NCBI GenBank assembly: GCA_014058105.1
Contig: JACGCM010001844.1
Coordinates: 2,046,001 to 2,110,000 of the forward strand
DNA: 64,000 nucleotides
Direction of reading: 5' to 3'
Origin: Kingdonia uniflora
Taxonomy: Eukaryota > Streptophyta > Magnoliopsida > Ranunculales > Circaeasteraceae
Positions within the stretch are counted from its first letter, which is position 1. Every line of letters begins with the position of its first letter. Both the position numbers and the translations under genes were made by a program. The notes below the pieces were generated by a model. The model saw only the letters and a list, made by a program, of their open reading frames with translations, did no database searches and was not told the origin of the DNA. Positions 9,251 through 19,991 of the stretch are shown here, piece after piece.

Positions 9251-9567
9251 TGTTGGAAAAACCCATGTGTTTTCCTATGGTTTGAATGTCATTTTGGTGT
9301 GTTTACTTTTAGTCCCACATTGGATAAGTGAAAAGATGATTTTCACTTTATAATGGGTTGCACACTACTATCATATGCAGCATGTGTAAGTAGGTGGTGC
9401 CCTCACGCGTGTGTGAGGCGAGTGTGTGAAGGCTTGCAATATGAGGACGCCCATGGGCTTGTGTATAAGACCCACCTAGACTATTTATAAGTCTATGATT
9501 CGGCCTTGGGGCCATGGGCTCATGAGGATTTCTAGTTTACACTTAGTCGTTTTTGGGTTTTTATTCA
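9251..9567. mobile_element. Unclassified ~317-bp insertion splitting the palindrome array
   Basis: The repeat pattern stops at about 9250 and resumes in inverted orientation at about 9580. The segment between starts TGTTGGAAAAACCC and ends GGGTTTTTATTCA, giving rough inverted ends. It contains AGTCCCACATTGG, a motif common near the start of plant LTRs, and a GC-richer stretch with CACGCGTGTGTGAGG. It could be a solo LTR or a small DNA element. I found no convincing target duplication. Confidence 0.35.
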
Positions 9568-9579
9568 GAAAAATATACT

Positions 9580-9870
9580 CATCCATATATTGTCGATTTC
9601 GGCAATACTTATGATAAAAATTTTATCCATTCATATATTGTCGATTTCGACAATTTACCCATCTATATATTGTCGATTTCGACAATATTAGATGCTCATT
9701 TTGACCAAAGTGATGCAAAATCACAAGTATTGTCGAAATCGACAATATATGGATGGGTATATTATTGATCATAAGTATTGTAAAAATCGACAATATATGG
9801 ATGGGTAAATTGCCTTACAAGTGAATTGCCTTACAAGTGGATTGACATATATTGTCAAAATCGACAATAT
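9580..9870. repeat. Cluster of ATTGTCG-N4-CGACAAT palindromes
   Basis: At least six copies of the 18-bp inverted repeat lie here (near 9589, 9638, 9668, 9728, 9776 and 9849), several flanked by ATATATGGATGGGTA. The first three read with TTTC/TTTT spacers and the later ones with AAAT, so the cluster is itself partly inverted relative to the tandem array at 8891-9200. Confidence 0.8.
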
Positions 9871-10499
9871 ATGGACATAGGGCTAGCTTGTATTGTCCAT
9901 GCACCATCTATAATCGACAAATTTTGCAATCCATGCATAGGGGTAATTACAACATGGGCATTAAATGGATACAGACTGAAGTATAGAACAATATTTATGA
10001 TTATCTTGTATCACACATGTGCAAGGTCTACATTTTGTTCTTCATGATTATCTTGTTCAAGTGGATTGACTGTATCATCCATTGTAGTATATGGCTTTCT
10101 CCCTTGGCAGAGACCCTTGGTGGGTTCGAATGGTTGGGATCTTCTCGCTTCTCTCCTAACCTCTTACTTTTAGAGGAATGCATGATTTAGTACATGGTAG
10201 AACAATATTTATGGAAACAAATAGCTGAAAATTGTCAGAATCAACACCCAAAAATAGATCTGAGAATCAGCACCCAAAGGCAGATCTTGAATGGAACCTT
10301 TAAGCAATTGTTTGAGAGAGAATCAACACCCAAAAACATATCAAGACCAGAAATTGTAAAAAAAATTAAACGCAGGTGTTGATTCTCAAATCAAATGGTT
10401 GGAGATGATGAAGTCGTGTGGAGATTTGATTGTAGAAAGAGAGAGAGAGTGAGACATGAACGGTGAGAGAGTGTGATATGAGAGAGAGAGAGATATATG

Positions 10500-10740
10500 A
10501 GTGATTTTGAATTTGAAATTTGTGAGAGGGAAATTTATGCTGATGATGTCTGCTACCAGCTAGAGGGATGAGAGAGAGAGAGTGTGGGGCAGGTTGACCA
10601 AGCTTTTCTACCTCATTTCCTAATATAGGAAAAGCCTAATTTTAAGAGCCACTCATCTAATAGAGATGAGTGGTTAGATGAGTGGTTGTGGTTGAGTGAG
10701 TCCTTAGTGTTTGAGACTTGAGTGTCTCAAAATCCTCCCC
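10500..10740 (-). repeat. Right terminal inverted repeat of MULE-like element
   Basis: Inverted partner of 8056-8275. It is slightly longer because of a duplicated CACTCATCT block. GA-rich microsatellite runs (10435-10500) mirror the CT-rich run in the left arm, so the symmetry extends beyond the core TIR. Confidence 0.8.
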
Positions 10741-10950
10741 CCTAAAAAAATCAAAATAACAAAACAAATTTCACATCTGCTCCAACTCCTCCCCGAACTG
10801 TGAAACCCCAACCTACTTCAGATCACCTCCAAACACAGCTCCTCCTCGATTACCTACTTTAGATCACCACCAAACGCAACTCCCCCTCGATCACCTACTT
10901 CACCTCCAAACCAAGTAATTTCAGAGCATTTGTTTGTTAGGTTCAGCAAA

Positions 10951-11471
10951 ATGGCAAAAAACAATGAAGAAATCAAAACCTTTAAGAGTTTGGGATTATC
11001 TGACCAACTTGTAGAAGCATGTCACAACTTGGATTAGAAAACCCCTCCCAAAATCCAAGCTCAAGCCATCCCTCCTGCCCTCAAAGGTCTTTCCCTCTCT
11101 CTATCTATCTCTCTGTAAAAACCCAATATTGTAATCTTAAATTTGATATTGTTATGTGTGTTTGAATGGGTTTTTGTGTAATGGGTTTTAGGGAAAGACT
11201 TAATTGGGTTAGCACAAACAGGTTCTGGTAAAATTGGAGCTTTTGTTCTCCCAATTCTCAATGGCCTTGCAGAATCTCCCAAGCCATTTTTTGCTTGTGT
11301 TATCTCTCCTACAAGGTTAATTCAGTAACCCCTTTACTTGGTTTGATAAAAATCTATTCCTTTTAATGTTTAGTAGTTAAATTTTGTTGTGTTGTATACA
11401 GGGAATTTGCCATACAGACTGCGGAACAATTTGAGGCTTTGGGGCCGTACATTGGTGTGAAGTGTGTAGTG
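10951..11471 (+). pseudogene. DEAD-box RNA helicase 10-like, first three exons, inactivated
   Basis: Exon 1 (10951-11086) starts MAKNNEEIKTFKSLGLSDQL and contains the Q-motif region ending PPKIQAQAIPPALKG. Exon 2 (11192-11315) carries [12 protein letters not shown], motif I that binds ATP, then a PTR end. Exon 3 (11402-11471) carries AIQTAEQFEALG and IGVKCVV. Borders are GT-AG. The family unwinds RNA in ribosome biogenesis; plant RH10 (Rrp3-like) is the closest I recognise. It is broken: a TAG replaces the expected Trp in exon 1 (NLD-stop-KTPP), the Thr after GSGK is Ile, and all later exons (DEAD motif, C-terminal helicase domain) are missing. Confidence 0.82.
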
Positions 11472-12160
11472 GTGAGTTTGTATTTTTTAACTTGTTTGTA
11501 TATGAACATGGAAGTCGAATGATAGTGTGAGATTTTATCTCAATTCTTGGTGAATAACTAGGAATGGTTGTTATGTTGATTAGATAAAAGAATTAGTTTG
11601 TGTTAGTGCTGAAAGCATGGGTATTTACCTCGCTATTGTAATGCAATTCATGGCTTCATTTCAAATTACTATTAGTTTCCTCAAGGTTTTAGATTTGTTG
11701 ATGAGAGATTTCATTTGATATGATAAAGAGGATGCTTACATTTATCACTTAAACGGGTAAAGGGTGTGTGGTGAAGAAGGTGGTTTGGTGTTCTGTGGAC
11801 GACTGTTAGCAATGTTTAGAAAAAACTTGGTGTTGAGAGAAGGATAATATAGATTCCTGTGATAGTAGAAAGGAATTCTTACCATCTAGTTTAATTTAGG
11901 AGCAATTTGTTTTGAGGTTAGTTTTGAAGATGGGCGAGATTAGCTTTGGGTGGTGGGAAACATGTATGTATAGATATCTCCGAATTTTGAATGTTAAACT
12001 ATTTTAGAAATGTCATACGATCTTGGTATAGTATAAAAGTAAGGTGATTGGTTGTTTGTATTGCGTTTGGAAGAGGGGCAGAAGTTGTAATGGCAGATAA
12101 TAGAGACAGACGTGATAACCATAAATGTTATCACAGAGGTCATGATGATTCTGTTAACCG
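11472..12160. other. No gene recognised
   Basis: AT-rich DNA after the last helicase exon. No later helicase motifs (DEAD, SAT, HRIGR) appear in any frame. It may be intron-like remains of that gene or the left border of element C. No LTR end could be placed. Confidence 0.5.
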
Positions 12161-12165
12161 AATAG

Positions 12166-12246
12166 ACGTGCCTATAGAGACAGTAGGGGTGATTGACACC
12201 TGTATGAAGGAGCCATCGTTTTAAAAACCGAGGGAGAATATAAAAG
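12166..12246 (+). promoter_or_regulatory. Putative promoter of the element-C antisense gene
   Basis: An ACGTG core (12166-12170) lies about 70 bp before a TATAAAAG box (12239-12246), then a CT-rich initiator-like run and the first exon-like segment. The arrangement resembles that before the antisense genes of elements A and B. Motif evidence only. Confidence 0.35.
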
Positions 12247-12269
12247 CACGTCTCTCTCTCCCTCATAAA

Positions 12270-13385
12270 TTATCAATAATTGTAGAGAGAGAAAAAAGGT
12301 GTGCCAGTTCTATCACCAAAGAGAGAAAGCGTTTGAGTTCCGAGTTTGAGCTGAGAGGGAAAGGTTCATCGTGTGAGATAAAACTGTTTGAAAGACGACA
12401 GAAACGGTCATTTGGAGAAAGGCGCTCGGGTAAAGCAGATGATTGTTGTTCTTCAAGTACAGGTTGGTTATATGCGGCTCTATTTGTTTTGATTTGTGTT
12501 TTTGCTAGTAATTTGTATGATATTATCTGTTGATCCTTTTAGAAGTTTGATAATGTATGGATTGTAATACTGTTAAGTCATTGACGCGAGATCTCTGGTA
12601 ATGTAGAAGCGTTGGTTATATGAACAGACTGTAGAGAGAGCAAAACAAATGTTTGCTTGGAGAAGAAGAGGAAAACTTAAAATAATTTCCTTTTGTTTTG
12701 AGAATTTATAAAGTAAGCGTGTTAACTGGGTAGAAATATTTGTGGGGCTGATTTTACTGTGTATGGTGTAATATGTACAGTAGAGATAATGATAAAATAT
12801 TTTGTGTATCTGTAGGTTAATTATACGTTCCAAACCTATAATTCCCTCAAGTAGATTTGTAGTATCTTCAAGTTCAAAGGAAACATCGTCGTCGGGGAGG
12901 GAGGACGAGTGTAGTACCATAGAAGAAGCTGCAAATAGTATAAAGATGACTGTAGAAGTTGGGGAACCCAGCAAAATAGAGAAAGGGATTGAAATAGAGG
13001 ATAGGAAAGAAAAGATAAAGTATTTATTATTTACCCAGAAGGAGTAGATGAAGGAAAATAATTTTTAAAATACAAAAAGAAATTACAGTAAGAGTGGGGA
13101 AGCTATTTGGGGAACCAAGGTCGCTAGTTCAGGGCCTATGTCCCAGGAAAAAGGGAGGAGGCGGCATACTACCAAGTCCCTTATTTGGAGAAGTGGAAAA
13201 GGGAGAGAGGGATTAGTGAGGATGTGACTCTATCATACTTTAATGATCTCGGGCTAGTGGGCCCGAATGACGAGTTTCTATGTTACTTAAATCAAGTCGT
13301 GTATGACCTTAAAACCCCCTGAATTTCTTTTAAAAAGGAGTGATGAACGAATTGCAGTGCTGCCCTGCCCAGTTGAATGAGAATG
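12270..13385 (+). pseudogene. Element C antisense gene, 5' half (Tat-type 'aORF')
   Basis: An exon-like segment (about 12270-12472) ends at ACAG|GTTGGT. The next begins after TATCTGTAG at about 12814 and is Ser/Glu-rich (VVSSSSKETSSSGREDE). Further on come YYQVPYLEKWKRERG and FNDLGLVGPNDEFLCYLNQ with stops and shifts between them. It ends at 13385 in NELQCCPAQLNEN, where element B is inserted, and continues at 51752 with VYEIMRVCESLNEKW. The join restores a sequence that matches the antisense protein of element A (APVQMNGNFYETMRVVEGMN). Tat-lineage gypsy elements are known to carry such extra antisense ORFs between pol and the 3' LTR; the function is unknown. Several stops mean this copy is dead. 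Confidence 0.6.
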
Positions 13386-13508
13386 TGTAGTGGCGTATTT
13401 TTCGGAATGCAAATCTTTGCCAATACTTATTCGTAAAGAGAAGGTAATAAGCTAGATAAAACAAGATTTTACGTGGAAAACTCAGTAAAGGCTGAGAAAA
13501 ACCACGAC
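13386..13508 (-). repeat. Element B 3' LTR, outer part (split by element A)
   Basis: TGTAGTGGCG... matches 51211-51333 with about nine differences. It stops at CCACGAC, where element A is inserted, and resumes at 26655 with CTCGAGGAGG. 123 bp here plus 413 bp there equals the 536 bp of the other LTR. Confidence 0.93.
13504..13508. repeat. Target-site duplication of element A, left copy (ACGAC)
   Basis: ACGAC at 13504-13508 is repeated at 26650-26654, directly outside the two LTRs of element A. The uninterrupted LTR at 51211-51746 has a single ACGAC at this point. Confidence 0.95.
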
Positions 13509-14225
13509 TATAGTAGCCTACTCGTAGCCTTTGAAAAATAGTCGAAGCCCACTTCACAGCCTACTCGAATGTATCGAAACCCACTCGATCTCTAAAAATA
13601 GACTCCCTAGAGATCCTCCAAAGACGAAGCTTCGACATCAAATAAAGCTTCGGGGACGGATTAACATACTACAGCATAAATCCTTCAACCTTACTAACAC
13701 ACGATTGAAGCAAGATAAGATAGGCCACCACCTTATCAGATAAGACGGCACATTGATTGGCCCGTGCAGCTACAGTGACAGGTCCAACCACCGCGTCGTT
13801 CAGAGATATCACCAATAAATGTTACAGTGACAGTACCGACATGACCGGCGCCCATAACTCGCTGGGATTTCCTGACAATAATCATGTAATCCGGACCCAC
13901 ACTTGGTGACTCAGCTCCCTATATCTCTATAAATAGAGAAGAGGGGAAACTAAGAGGGGGTTGGAAGAATCATCTCCGGCCCTTTGCATTTTACCTTCGA
14001 CCACCCAATATTCACTGTATTCGAACCCTCCAATTACTCTTCATTAATATAATCTATCTTAAAAATCCTCATCAGAGGTTGTAAAGAGTCACATTCGGGC
14101 CTCTACGTAAGTATTTGTCTGTAGATAATCTTTACTTTAGACCAATTACTTGTACCCCTTTGATTGAAGATTGATTCTACGTTGTAAGAACCAACTTCCC
14201 CTCCGAACGAAGTTAGGTCCCTACA
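13509..14225 (+). repeat. Element A 5' LTR (717 bp)
   Basis: Starts TATAGTAGCC (expected TG, changed to TA) and ends GTCCCTACA. A CTATAAATAG box at 13927-13936 is the likely promoter; transcription would start roughly 30 bp downstream. Matches 25934-26649 along its full length. Confidence 0.95.
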
Positions 14226-14243
14226 ATTGGCGATGTATGTGCT
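14226..14243 (+). other. Element A primer-binding site (degenerate)
   Basis: ATTGGCGATGTATGTG follows the LTR directly. Element B has ATTGGCGCCGTCTATGGG at the same place, the usual form in this group, so A's site has drifted at several bases. Confidence 0.7.
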
Positions 14244-14312
14244 AATCACACCACCAATCTCCCTTCCTTTATTCCCCCTCTTTTTGTTTTCCACCTCAAC
14301 TGATTATTTTCA

Positions 14313-15660
14313 ATGGAACCCACACGCCGTTCTAACTCAACCCAGGCAGGAAACTCCATTGACGGAGTAGCTTCCCAAATAGCCTTTTTAACCCAACAAG
14401 TTGCTCAGGCAGAGGAACGCCACCAGAACCAACTAAACCAAGAGCGTGAAAGCCACTGCTTGGCACTAGAAACTGAGCGGATTCGCCGCTTGGATGATGA
14501 AAATAGACAGAGCAGAGCAATTGATGAACTGCGCAACACCGTCCGAGAGCTACAGAGATTACAGCCCTTGGAACCTGCTCGCCCGTCCCAGGTACCAGGC
14601 CATCGCGCGTCTCTGCTCGCGCCTGCCTAGGACCTTCATCAAACCTCGAAATACCCCACGTTCACACCGGTGCCGAAGGTTTTCCCCGTATTATTCCCCC
14701 AATCGGCTCCATTCACCTCGGGATTCACCCCACATAAGACTCTTCTGACTCAACCCTCCGATCCTCTAGACACCCCAGACGCCGTTCTGCTCGGGAGCGG
14801 CTCTGCAAAGGCACTGCTTATTTTATACCACACACTCAGCCTCACAACCTTTGAATTCATCAATCTCCCCCACATCCTGCATATGTTACACAGCAGAACT
14901 TCGACCACAAAATATAACCCGTCATTCGCGTTAGCACGAGCCTAGCAACAAACTCCTAGAGCCGCCTCAATAGCCCGATATGCTCTAAACTTTTGGCTAT
15001 CGAAATACCCTCCAACTTTCGTACTCCCAAACTCAGCAAATATCGTAATACAGACCCCAAATCCCACATTTTGAATTCCAAAATTCCCTGAGCCTCTACT
15101 CTACGGCTGACAACCTATTATGTCATCTTTTCCCAACGAGCCTTCCTAACATCCCCCTTCGATGGTACCACAACCTGCCCAATGGCTCGATACGAAGCTT
15201 CGGGCAACTATCACAACTTTTCATTGCCCAGTTTGCCTTCAACAAAGACAGAGAGGTCAGAGTCGACGTTCTATTCAATTTTAGAAAATCCAGCAATGAG
15301 ACCCTCGAAACCTTCACCAGGTGATTCCTCGACGAATTCCAAAAAATAGAAAATCTCGACTGCTCGAATTCTATTTTGGCATATTCGAATGCCCTGCCTG
15401 ACCACAGCTGAGTAAAAGAGCACCTAGTCCTCCATAAACCAATAACACTCGAAGAGATGCTTTCGAAGGTCAATGGCTATATCGATCTCGATCCCCTTCA
15501 AGAGTCCAGCAAACAGAGCCAACCTTCGCAAACAGAAAACTTTAATAATCCTCGGTAGCACCCCTACTCTGCTCCCACACCCCTGATCGCTCCTGTCTCA
15601 CAGGAGGCTGAGAGCCACAAACGCCCCAACATTGATAACAACACCGAAGCTCGCAAGAAG
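14313..15660 (+). pseudogene. Element A gag (capsid/nucleocapsid), frameshifted
   Basis: The start MEPTRRSNSTQAG opens a 105-codon frame with a coiled-coil-like Gln/Glu/Arg stretch. After shifts the Retrotrans_gag domain is readable at about 15122-15530: WYHNLPNGSIRSFGQLSQLF, FNKDREVRVDVL, SSNETLETFTR, then FLDEFQKIEN. This follows the family pattern W-LP-GSI-SF-L. Stops and frameshifts lie between the blocks. Gag assembles the virus-like particle in active relatives. Confidence 0.75.
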
Positions 15661-15867
15661 TGACCAAGGCCTATTTTACCTACATTCACTGCCCCCCTCA
15701 GCACCCTTCTACCACACATACAGGCAGACCCCATTTGGCGTATCCCTTTCCCCATCGAAGTCAAACAAGGCGAATCTTACTATGCCAACCATTAGTGCAA
15801 CTGTCACCATACCAATAAATGCTTCGTCCTTCAGCGCTCTCTCAAACTTATCTTCAGAGCAGGACGT

Positions 15868-16458
15868 TTGCACCAGTATATTGCTGATCTTCCAAGCTAC
15901 CTCGATGGGTCTCACCTCAAATCTCTATCCACCCCTACTACTGACCCAGCCGAGGTACACATCTATAGAGTTAAGTTTATCGAAGTCAGCAACATAGACA
16001 GTGGACATTCCAAGAGTAAACGAAAGCGCATCAAAGAATGTTACAAGCTCACCTATCAGGAGAAATTTTCTACACTTCTGCCAGAATCAGGCTGTCATCC
16101 TCGACTCGAAGGTATTTCTTTCATCAACTGTGACACTTCACACGTTCGTTTCCCCCATTTCGATCTATTAGTCATCATGATTAAGATTGAGAACCTCGTC
16201 CTCCATACAATGCTCGTAGATACTGGGAGCGCAGCTGATGTCCTCTTTCTCCAAACAATCCAAACCATGAAGAAAATAGGCCTCATAACCGCTGCCAACA
16301 TTGAACTAAAAGGTTTTAATGGATCAACAGAAGTCGTTGGCCGTATCAGCCTATCCGTCACTACAGGCCCCATTACCCTTCAAACCAACTTCATCGTCAT
16401 TGACAAGAAGTCTGAATACATCGGTATACTCGGACGAGATTGGCTTCATTCCATGTGA
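15868..16458 (+). CDS. Element A end of gag and aspartic protease
   Basis: A 196-codon open frame. The C-terminal half is a retropepsin: the core LVDTGSAADVLF has its catalytic DTGS at 16219-16230, followed by the flap region LKGFNGSTEVVGRISL and the closing ILGRDWLHSM. It lies between gag and RT, as expected in a gypsy polyprotein. The enzyme would cut the polyprotein. The frame is intact over the protease itself, but the surrounding polyprotein is broken. Confidence 0.88.
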   Translation: MHQYIADLPSYLDGSHLKSLSTPTTDPAEVHIYRVKFIEVSNIDSGHSKSKRKRIKECYKLTYQEKFSTLLPESGCHPRLEGISFINCDTSHVRFPHFDLLVIMIKIENLVLHTMLVDTGSAADVLFLQTIQTMKKIGLITAANIELKGFNGSTEVVGRISLSVTTGPITLQTNFIVIDKKSEYIGILGRDWLHSM

Positions 16459-16699
16459 GCTATACCTTCGACCTACCATCAGACCCTTCGATTTAGCAAT
16501 CACGAGGGTACTTGGAATTTAAAAGGCTCTTAATGCCTTGCCCGCTCATGCGAGCATCCAGAGATCGACCAAACCCGAAAACTTGTCAGCCACCCATAGC
16601 AATTACAGTATCTTTTTATCCCTTCGACTTTGACAGATACCATCTCATCCATCGAACCCATTGTTTATATCGAACACGACGGTCCTGGTCGGGGTACAT

Positions 16700-17440
16700 T
16701 TATCATAACCATCCTCAATGAGTCAAAGCGCATCGAACTTTCCGAGTTCCTTCGAGCAAATAATGACATCTTTGCCTGGACATTTTAAGAGATGCCTGGT
16801 GTCGACCCCAACCTGGCCTGCCATCGCCTCGATCTCATCCCCTATTCCTCAGTAGTAAAACAAAAGAAGCGTACCCTGGCACCATGACTTCGAGAAGCCG
16901 TGAACCTTGAAGTAGACAAGCTCATAGCCGCAGGCTTTATCAGAGAAGTGAAGTACGCAGGCTGGATATCTAACATTGTAGTAGTTCCTAAGAAGAATGG
17001 CAAGATTCGAATTTGTATCGACTTCACAGACCTCAACAAGCACACACCGAAGGATAGTTTCCCCCTCCCAACTATCTCGGCACTCCTCGATACCACTGCT
17101 AGACACGAACGCCTATCCATGATGGACGTAGCTTCGGGTTACAATCAGGTACCCCTCCTCCCCGAAGATCAACTTAAAACTTCATTTATAACTGAACAAG
17201 GTCTTTACTATTTCAATGTTATGCCCTTCGGCCTTAAAAATGCCGGTGCCACCTACCAACGCCTTGTCACAACCATGTTCAAACCTTTACCTGGAAAGTC
17301 CGTCGAAGTCTATATCGATGACATGTTATATAAGGGCCTTCAGAAAAACACCCATATCCAAGACCTCTCAGAAATCTTCTCAATACTTCGCACGTATAAT
17401 ATGGCGTGTCATCCTTATCAGTAAATGCGGGATAGAGATT
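16700..17440 (+). pseudogene. Element A reverse transcriptase
   Basis: The lead-in NNDIFAWTF-stop-EMPGVDP is followed by an open 174-codon stretch (16900-17424) with VVVPKKNGKIRICIDFTDLN, DSFPLPTISALL, LSMMDVASGYNQV, FNVMPFGLKNAGATYQRL and the active-site box YIDDM at 17311-17325. These are the gypsy RT motifs in order. A frameshift follows at about 17410 (NMACHPYQ) with the rest in another frame. The enzyme copies element RNA to DNA in active relatives. Catalytic Asp residues are retained, but stops and shifts on both sides disable it. Confidence 0.88.
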
Positions 17441-17599
17441 GACCCCACCCATATTCGAGCCCTCATAGACATACCTTCGCCCCGAACCAAGAAAGACGCC
17501 CAAAAAGTGGCGGGCAGAATAACAACCCTTAATCATTTAATTTCTAAATCCTCAGATCGACGTGCTTGGCTCTTTTCCTTCTTGCGCAATTAGAGCATC

Positions 17600-17935
17600 C
17601 TTAAAGAAAAAAAGAAAAATAATTTTGGACCCCTGAGTGCGAACAAGACTTCCTCGAACTCAAAACTTATCTTGGCCGTCCACCGATCATCAGCACACCT
17701 ATCGAAGGAGAAACACTCTTTTTATACCTTGCTGTCATAGAAACCACTATCAGCTCCGTGCTCATTCGACATGATTCCAATATCAAAAAACTTGTATATT
17801 TTATCAGCAAAACCCTAGCCCCTACATAAGCTCTATATTCAAAACTTGAGCGTTTGCTCCTCACACTTTTCAATTCCGCCCGTAAGCTTAAACCCTATTT
17901 TTCAGGCTCATCCCATCCGTATTATTACTAGTTAT
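17600..17935 (+). pseudogene. Element A first RNaseH domain (RT-linked)
   Basis: In one frame: LELKTYLGRPPIISTPIEGE, LFLYLAVIETTISSVLIRHD, KKLVYFISKTLAPT-stop-ALYSKLERLLL and ARKLKPYF. This is the RNaseH-like domain that follows RT in gypsy elements (RNA removal from the RNA/DNA hybrid). It is interrupted by a stop and separated from RT by a frameshift. Confidence 0.8.
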
Positions 17936-18159
17936 CCCCTTAGAGAAGTCCTTAGCAAAATAGAAAAATCTAGACGAGTGCAACAGTAGTCCGTATACCT
18001 TGGCGAACACGACATTACCTTCGAGAAGCAAATATCCCAGAAAGGCCAAGCAGTAACAGACTTTCTAGCTGACTTCCCGGAAGAAGATGTCAATTGGGAA
18101 GAACACGAAGATGACTTATCAGATGATCAACCCAAATTTGTAGATCCCTGGGACCTTCT

Positions 18160-18560
18160 GACTGGCTGGCGGTTATTCACAGATGGATCAGCAAGACCTA
18201 ATGGCTCAGGAGTTGGTATTGTCTTGGTAGCACCCACTAATGACCGCATAGAGAAAGCTGTCAAACTTACATTCGAATGTTCCAATAACGAAGCAGAGTA
18301 TGAAGCCTTGATCCATGGCCTCGACCTCACACTCGACCTCGGCATTCCAAAACTTGCAGTCTTTACAGATTCCTGACTTGTTCAGAGACATTACACAGGA
18401 GAAAATCAAGCTAACGGTCGCATGACTGACTACGCTCTTTTTGTGCGACAACGCATGATCCGGTTCCCGAAAAAGTCCACAATCACCCATTACCCTCGAG
18501 GAGAAAATGGACATGCAGATTCCCTCGCCTACAGAGCAGCTATGCTCGGACAATCATAAT
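18160..18560 (+). pseudogene. Element A second (archaeal-type) RNaseH
   Basis: WRLFTDGSARPNGSGVGIVL, then ECSNNEAEYEALIHGLDLTL, AVFTDS and HYPRGENGHADSLAYRA give the D-E-D-D pattern of an active RNaseH fold. This second RNaseH domain between the RT block and integrase is a marker of the Tat lineage. A TGA replaces a codon after FTDS. The preceding QAVTDFLADFPEED linker links it to the RT block. Confidence 0.82.
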
Positions 18561-18829
18561 CTCAGGCCCTCTATATCGAAGTACCCGGACGCTCAAGTAT
18601 CGACCAAATGGAAATCAACACCATCAATACTAGGGGCGAGAGTCACGTTCCAGACGATTGGCGAGCACCATTTCTTCATTACCTCAACAGTGCCATCCTC
18701 CCAGACGATGCCAAAGCCAAACAGTTTCTGCTAGAAAACTGCCGCAGATATACTATCCACAAAAACCAACTACATCAAAAATCCCCAAATGGCATCCTCC
18801 TTCGATGCATATCCCAAGCCGAAGTCTCT

Positions 18830-19790
18830 TAAACCTTAGCCAGACTCCACGAAGGAACCTGCGGTACTCACACCGCCGGCCATTTTATGGCCCTTCGAGC
18901 TGTCATCCATAGATTATTTTGGCCCAATATGAGAAAACAGGTTTCAAAATATGCAAATCATTGTGACAAATGCCAACGTCATGCCCATGACATCCATTGC
19001 CCATCTCAAGACCTCCATTTCAGTCAAGTTTCTTGGTCATTCAAAAGATGGGTCATCGATCTCATTTGACCCTTCCCAAAAGCCTCGGGTAGCAGAGAAA
19101 ACATCCTCGTCGCAGCCGATTACTTCACCAAATAGGTCGAAGCTGTACCTCTATGCCAAACCAGAGAAGAGAAAGTTATCAAATTTTTATGGGAAAACAT
19201 CATCACTTGCTTCGGTTGTCCCCACATGATTTGATTCGACAATGGTCCCCAATTCGTTGGCAGCAAAGTCAGAAACTTCTTCTAAAAACACAACATCATC
19301 CTCTCACCCTCCACACCTTACTATCCCCAGGGCAACGGTCAAGTCGAAGCAATCAACAAAACCATTGCCGATGGTCTTTAGAAGAGAGTCGAGGCAAAGA
19401 AAGGACGATGGGTTCAAGAGTTACAACATGTCCTCTGGGCATATCGCACAACCCTAAGGAAATCTACAGTATCCACCCCCTTCCTCCTGACATATTAAAC
19501 CGAAGCTGTATTACCAACTCAATTCTACGTACCCACTCGAGACCCTAACCTCCCAGATGAAGATAATGAGTTCGAACTTGTATGCAACATGTTATGGATC
19601 GATGAAACTAGAGATCGAGCTATCCCCAACCTTGGCCGGTGCCACACATCACTTCAGAAATCCTACAACAAAAGAGTTCGACCACAGAGTTTCAACATTG
19701 GAGATCTAGTACTTCGACGTGTCAATCAATCTTTAAAACTACGAAATGCTGGCAAGTTAACCGAATCTTGGGAATGACCATATGTCGTCT
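18830..19790 (+). pseudogene. Element A integrase
   Basis: The HHCC zinc domain is readable as HEGTCGTHTAGH then CDKCQRHA. The catalytic core follows with WVIDLI, VAADYFTK, FDNGPQFVGS and YYPQGNGQVEAINKT (D-D-E residues present), then [20 protein letters not shown] and a C-terminal part with YNKRVRPQSFNIGDLVLRRV. At least six stops interrupt it. Integrase inserts the cDNA into the genome in active relatives. Confidence 0.85.
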
Positions 19791-19991
19791 ACGATAAAAT
19801 AGATAAGGGTTCTTATTACTTAAAGACGAAGAACCTCTACCAAACCCCTGGAATACAATGCAACTGGTCTTCTATAACAGGCCATATCTCCAACCATGTA
19901 CAACTGATGTAATCCAGAATATTCAATAAACAAGTTTTTCAACCCTTACTTTGTCTCCTATTTCATTTTGAATTTCTTGATTTAACTCAAG

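Larger units (their letters stand above)
8046..10750. mobile_element. Non-autonomous MULE-like DNA transposon with target duplication
   Basis: Long terminal inverted repeats (8056-8275 and 10500-10740) enclose about 2.2 kb. Both ends read GGGGA(A)GGATTT.GAGACACTCA inwards. Flanking them is a 10-bp near-perfect direct repeat, CCTAAAAAGA at 8046-8055 and CCTAAAAAAA at 10741-10750; 9-10 bp is the Mutator-type size. No transposase domain is visible inside. The interior is made of satellite-like units and a possible nested insertion. Long TIRs, TSD size and lack of coding capacity point to a non-autonomous MULE, but the superfamily call is not certain without a transposase. Confidence 0.75.

Noticed and set aside
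8891..9870. Regularly spaced palindromic repeats resembling a CRISPR array
   Set aside because: Plant nuclear DNA; the 106-bp units are whole tandem copies with no unique spacers; no cas genes.
14332..14520. Minus-strand ORF inside element A gag start
   Set aside because: Antisense shadow of the MEPTRR... frame; no domain.
15123..15473. 116-aa minus-strand ORF opposite element A gag
   Set aside because: Shadow frame of the gag domain, which is recognisable on the plus strand.
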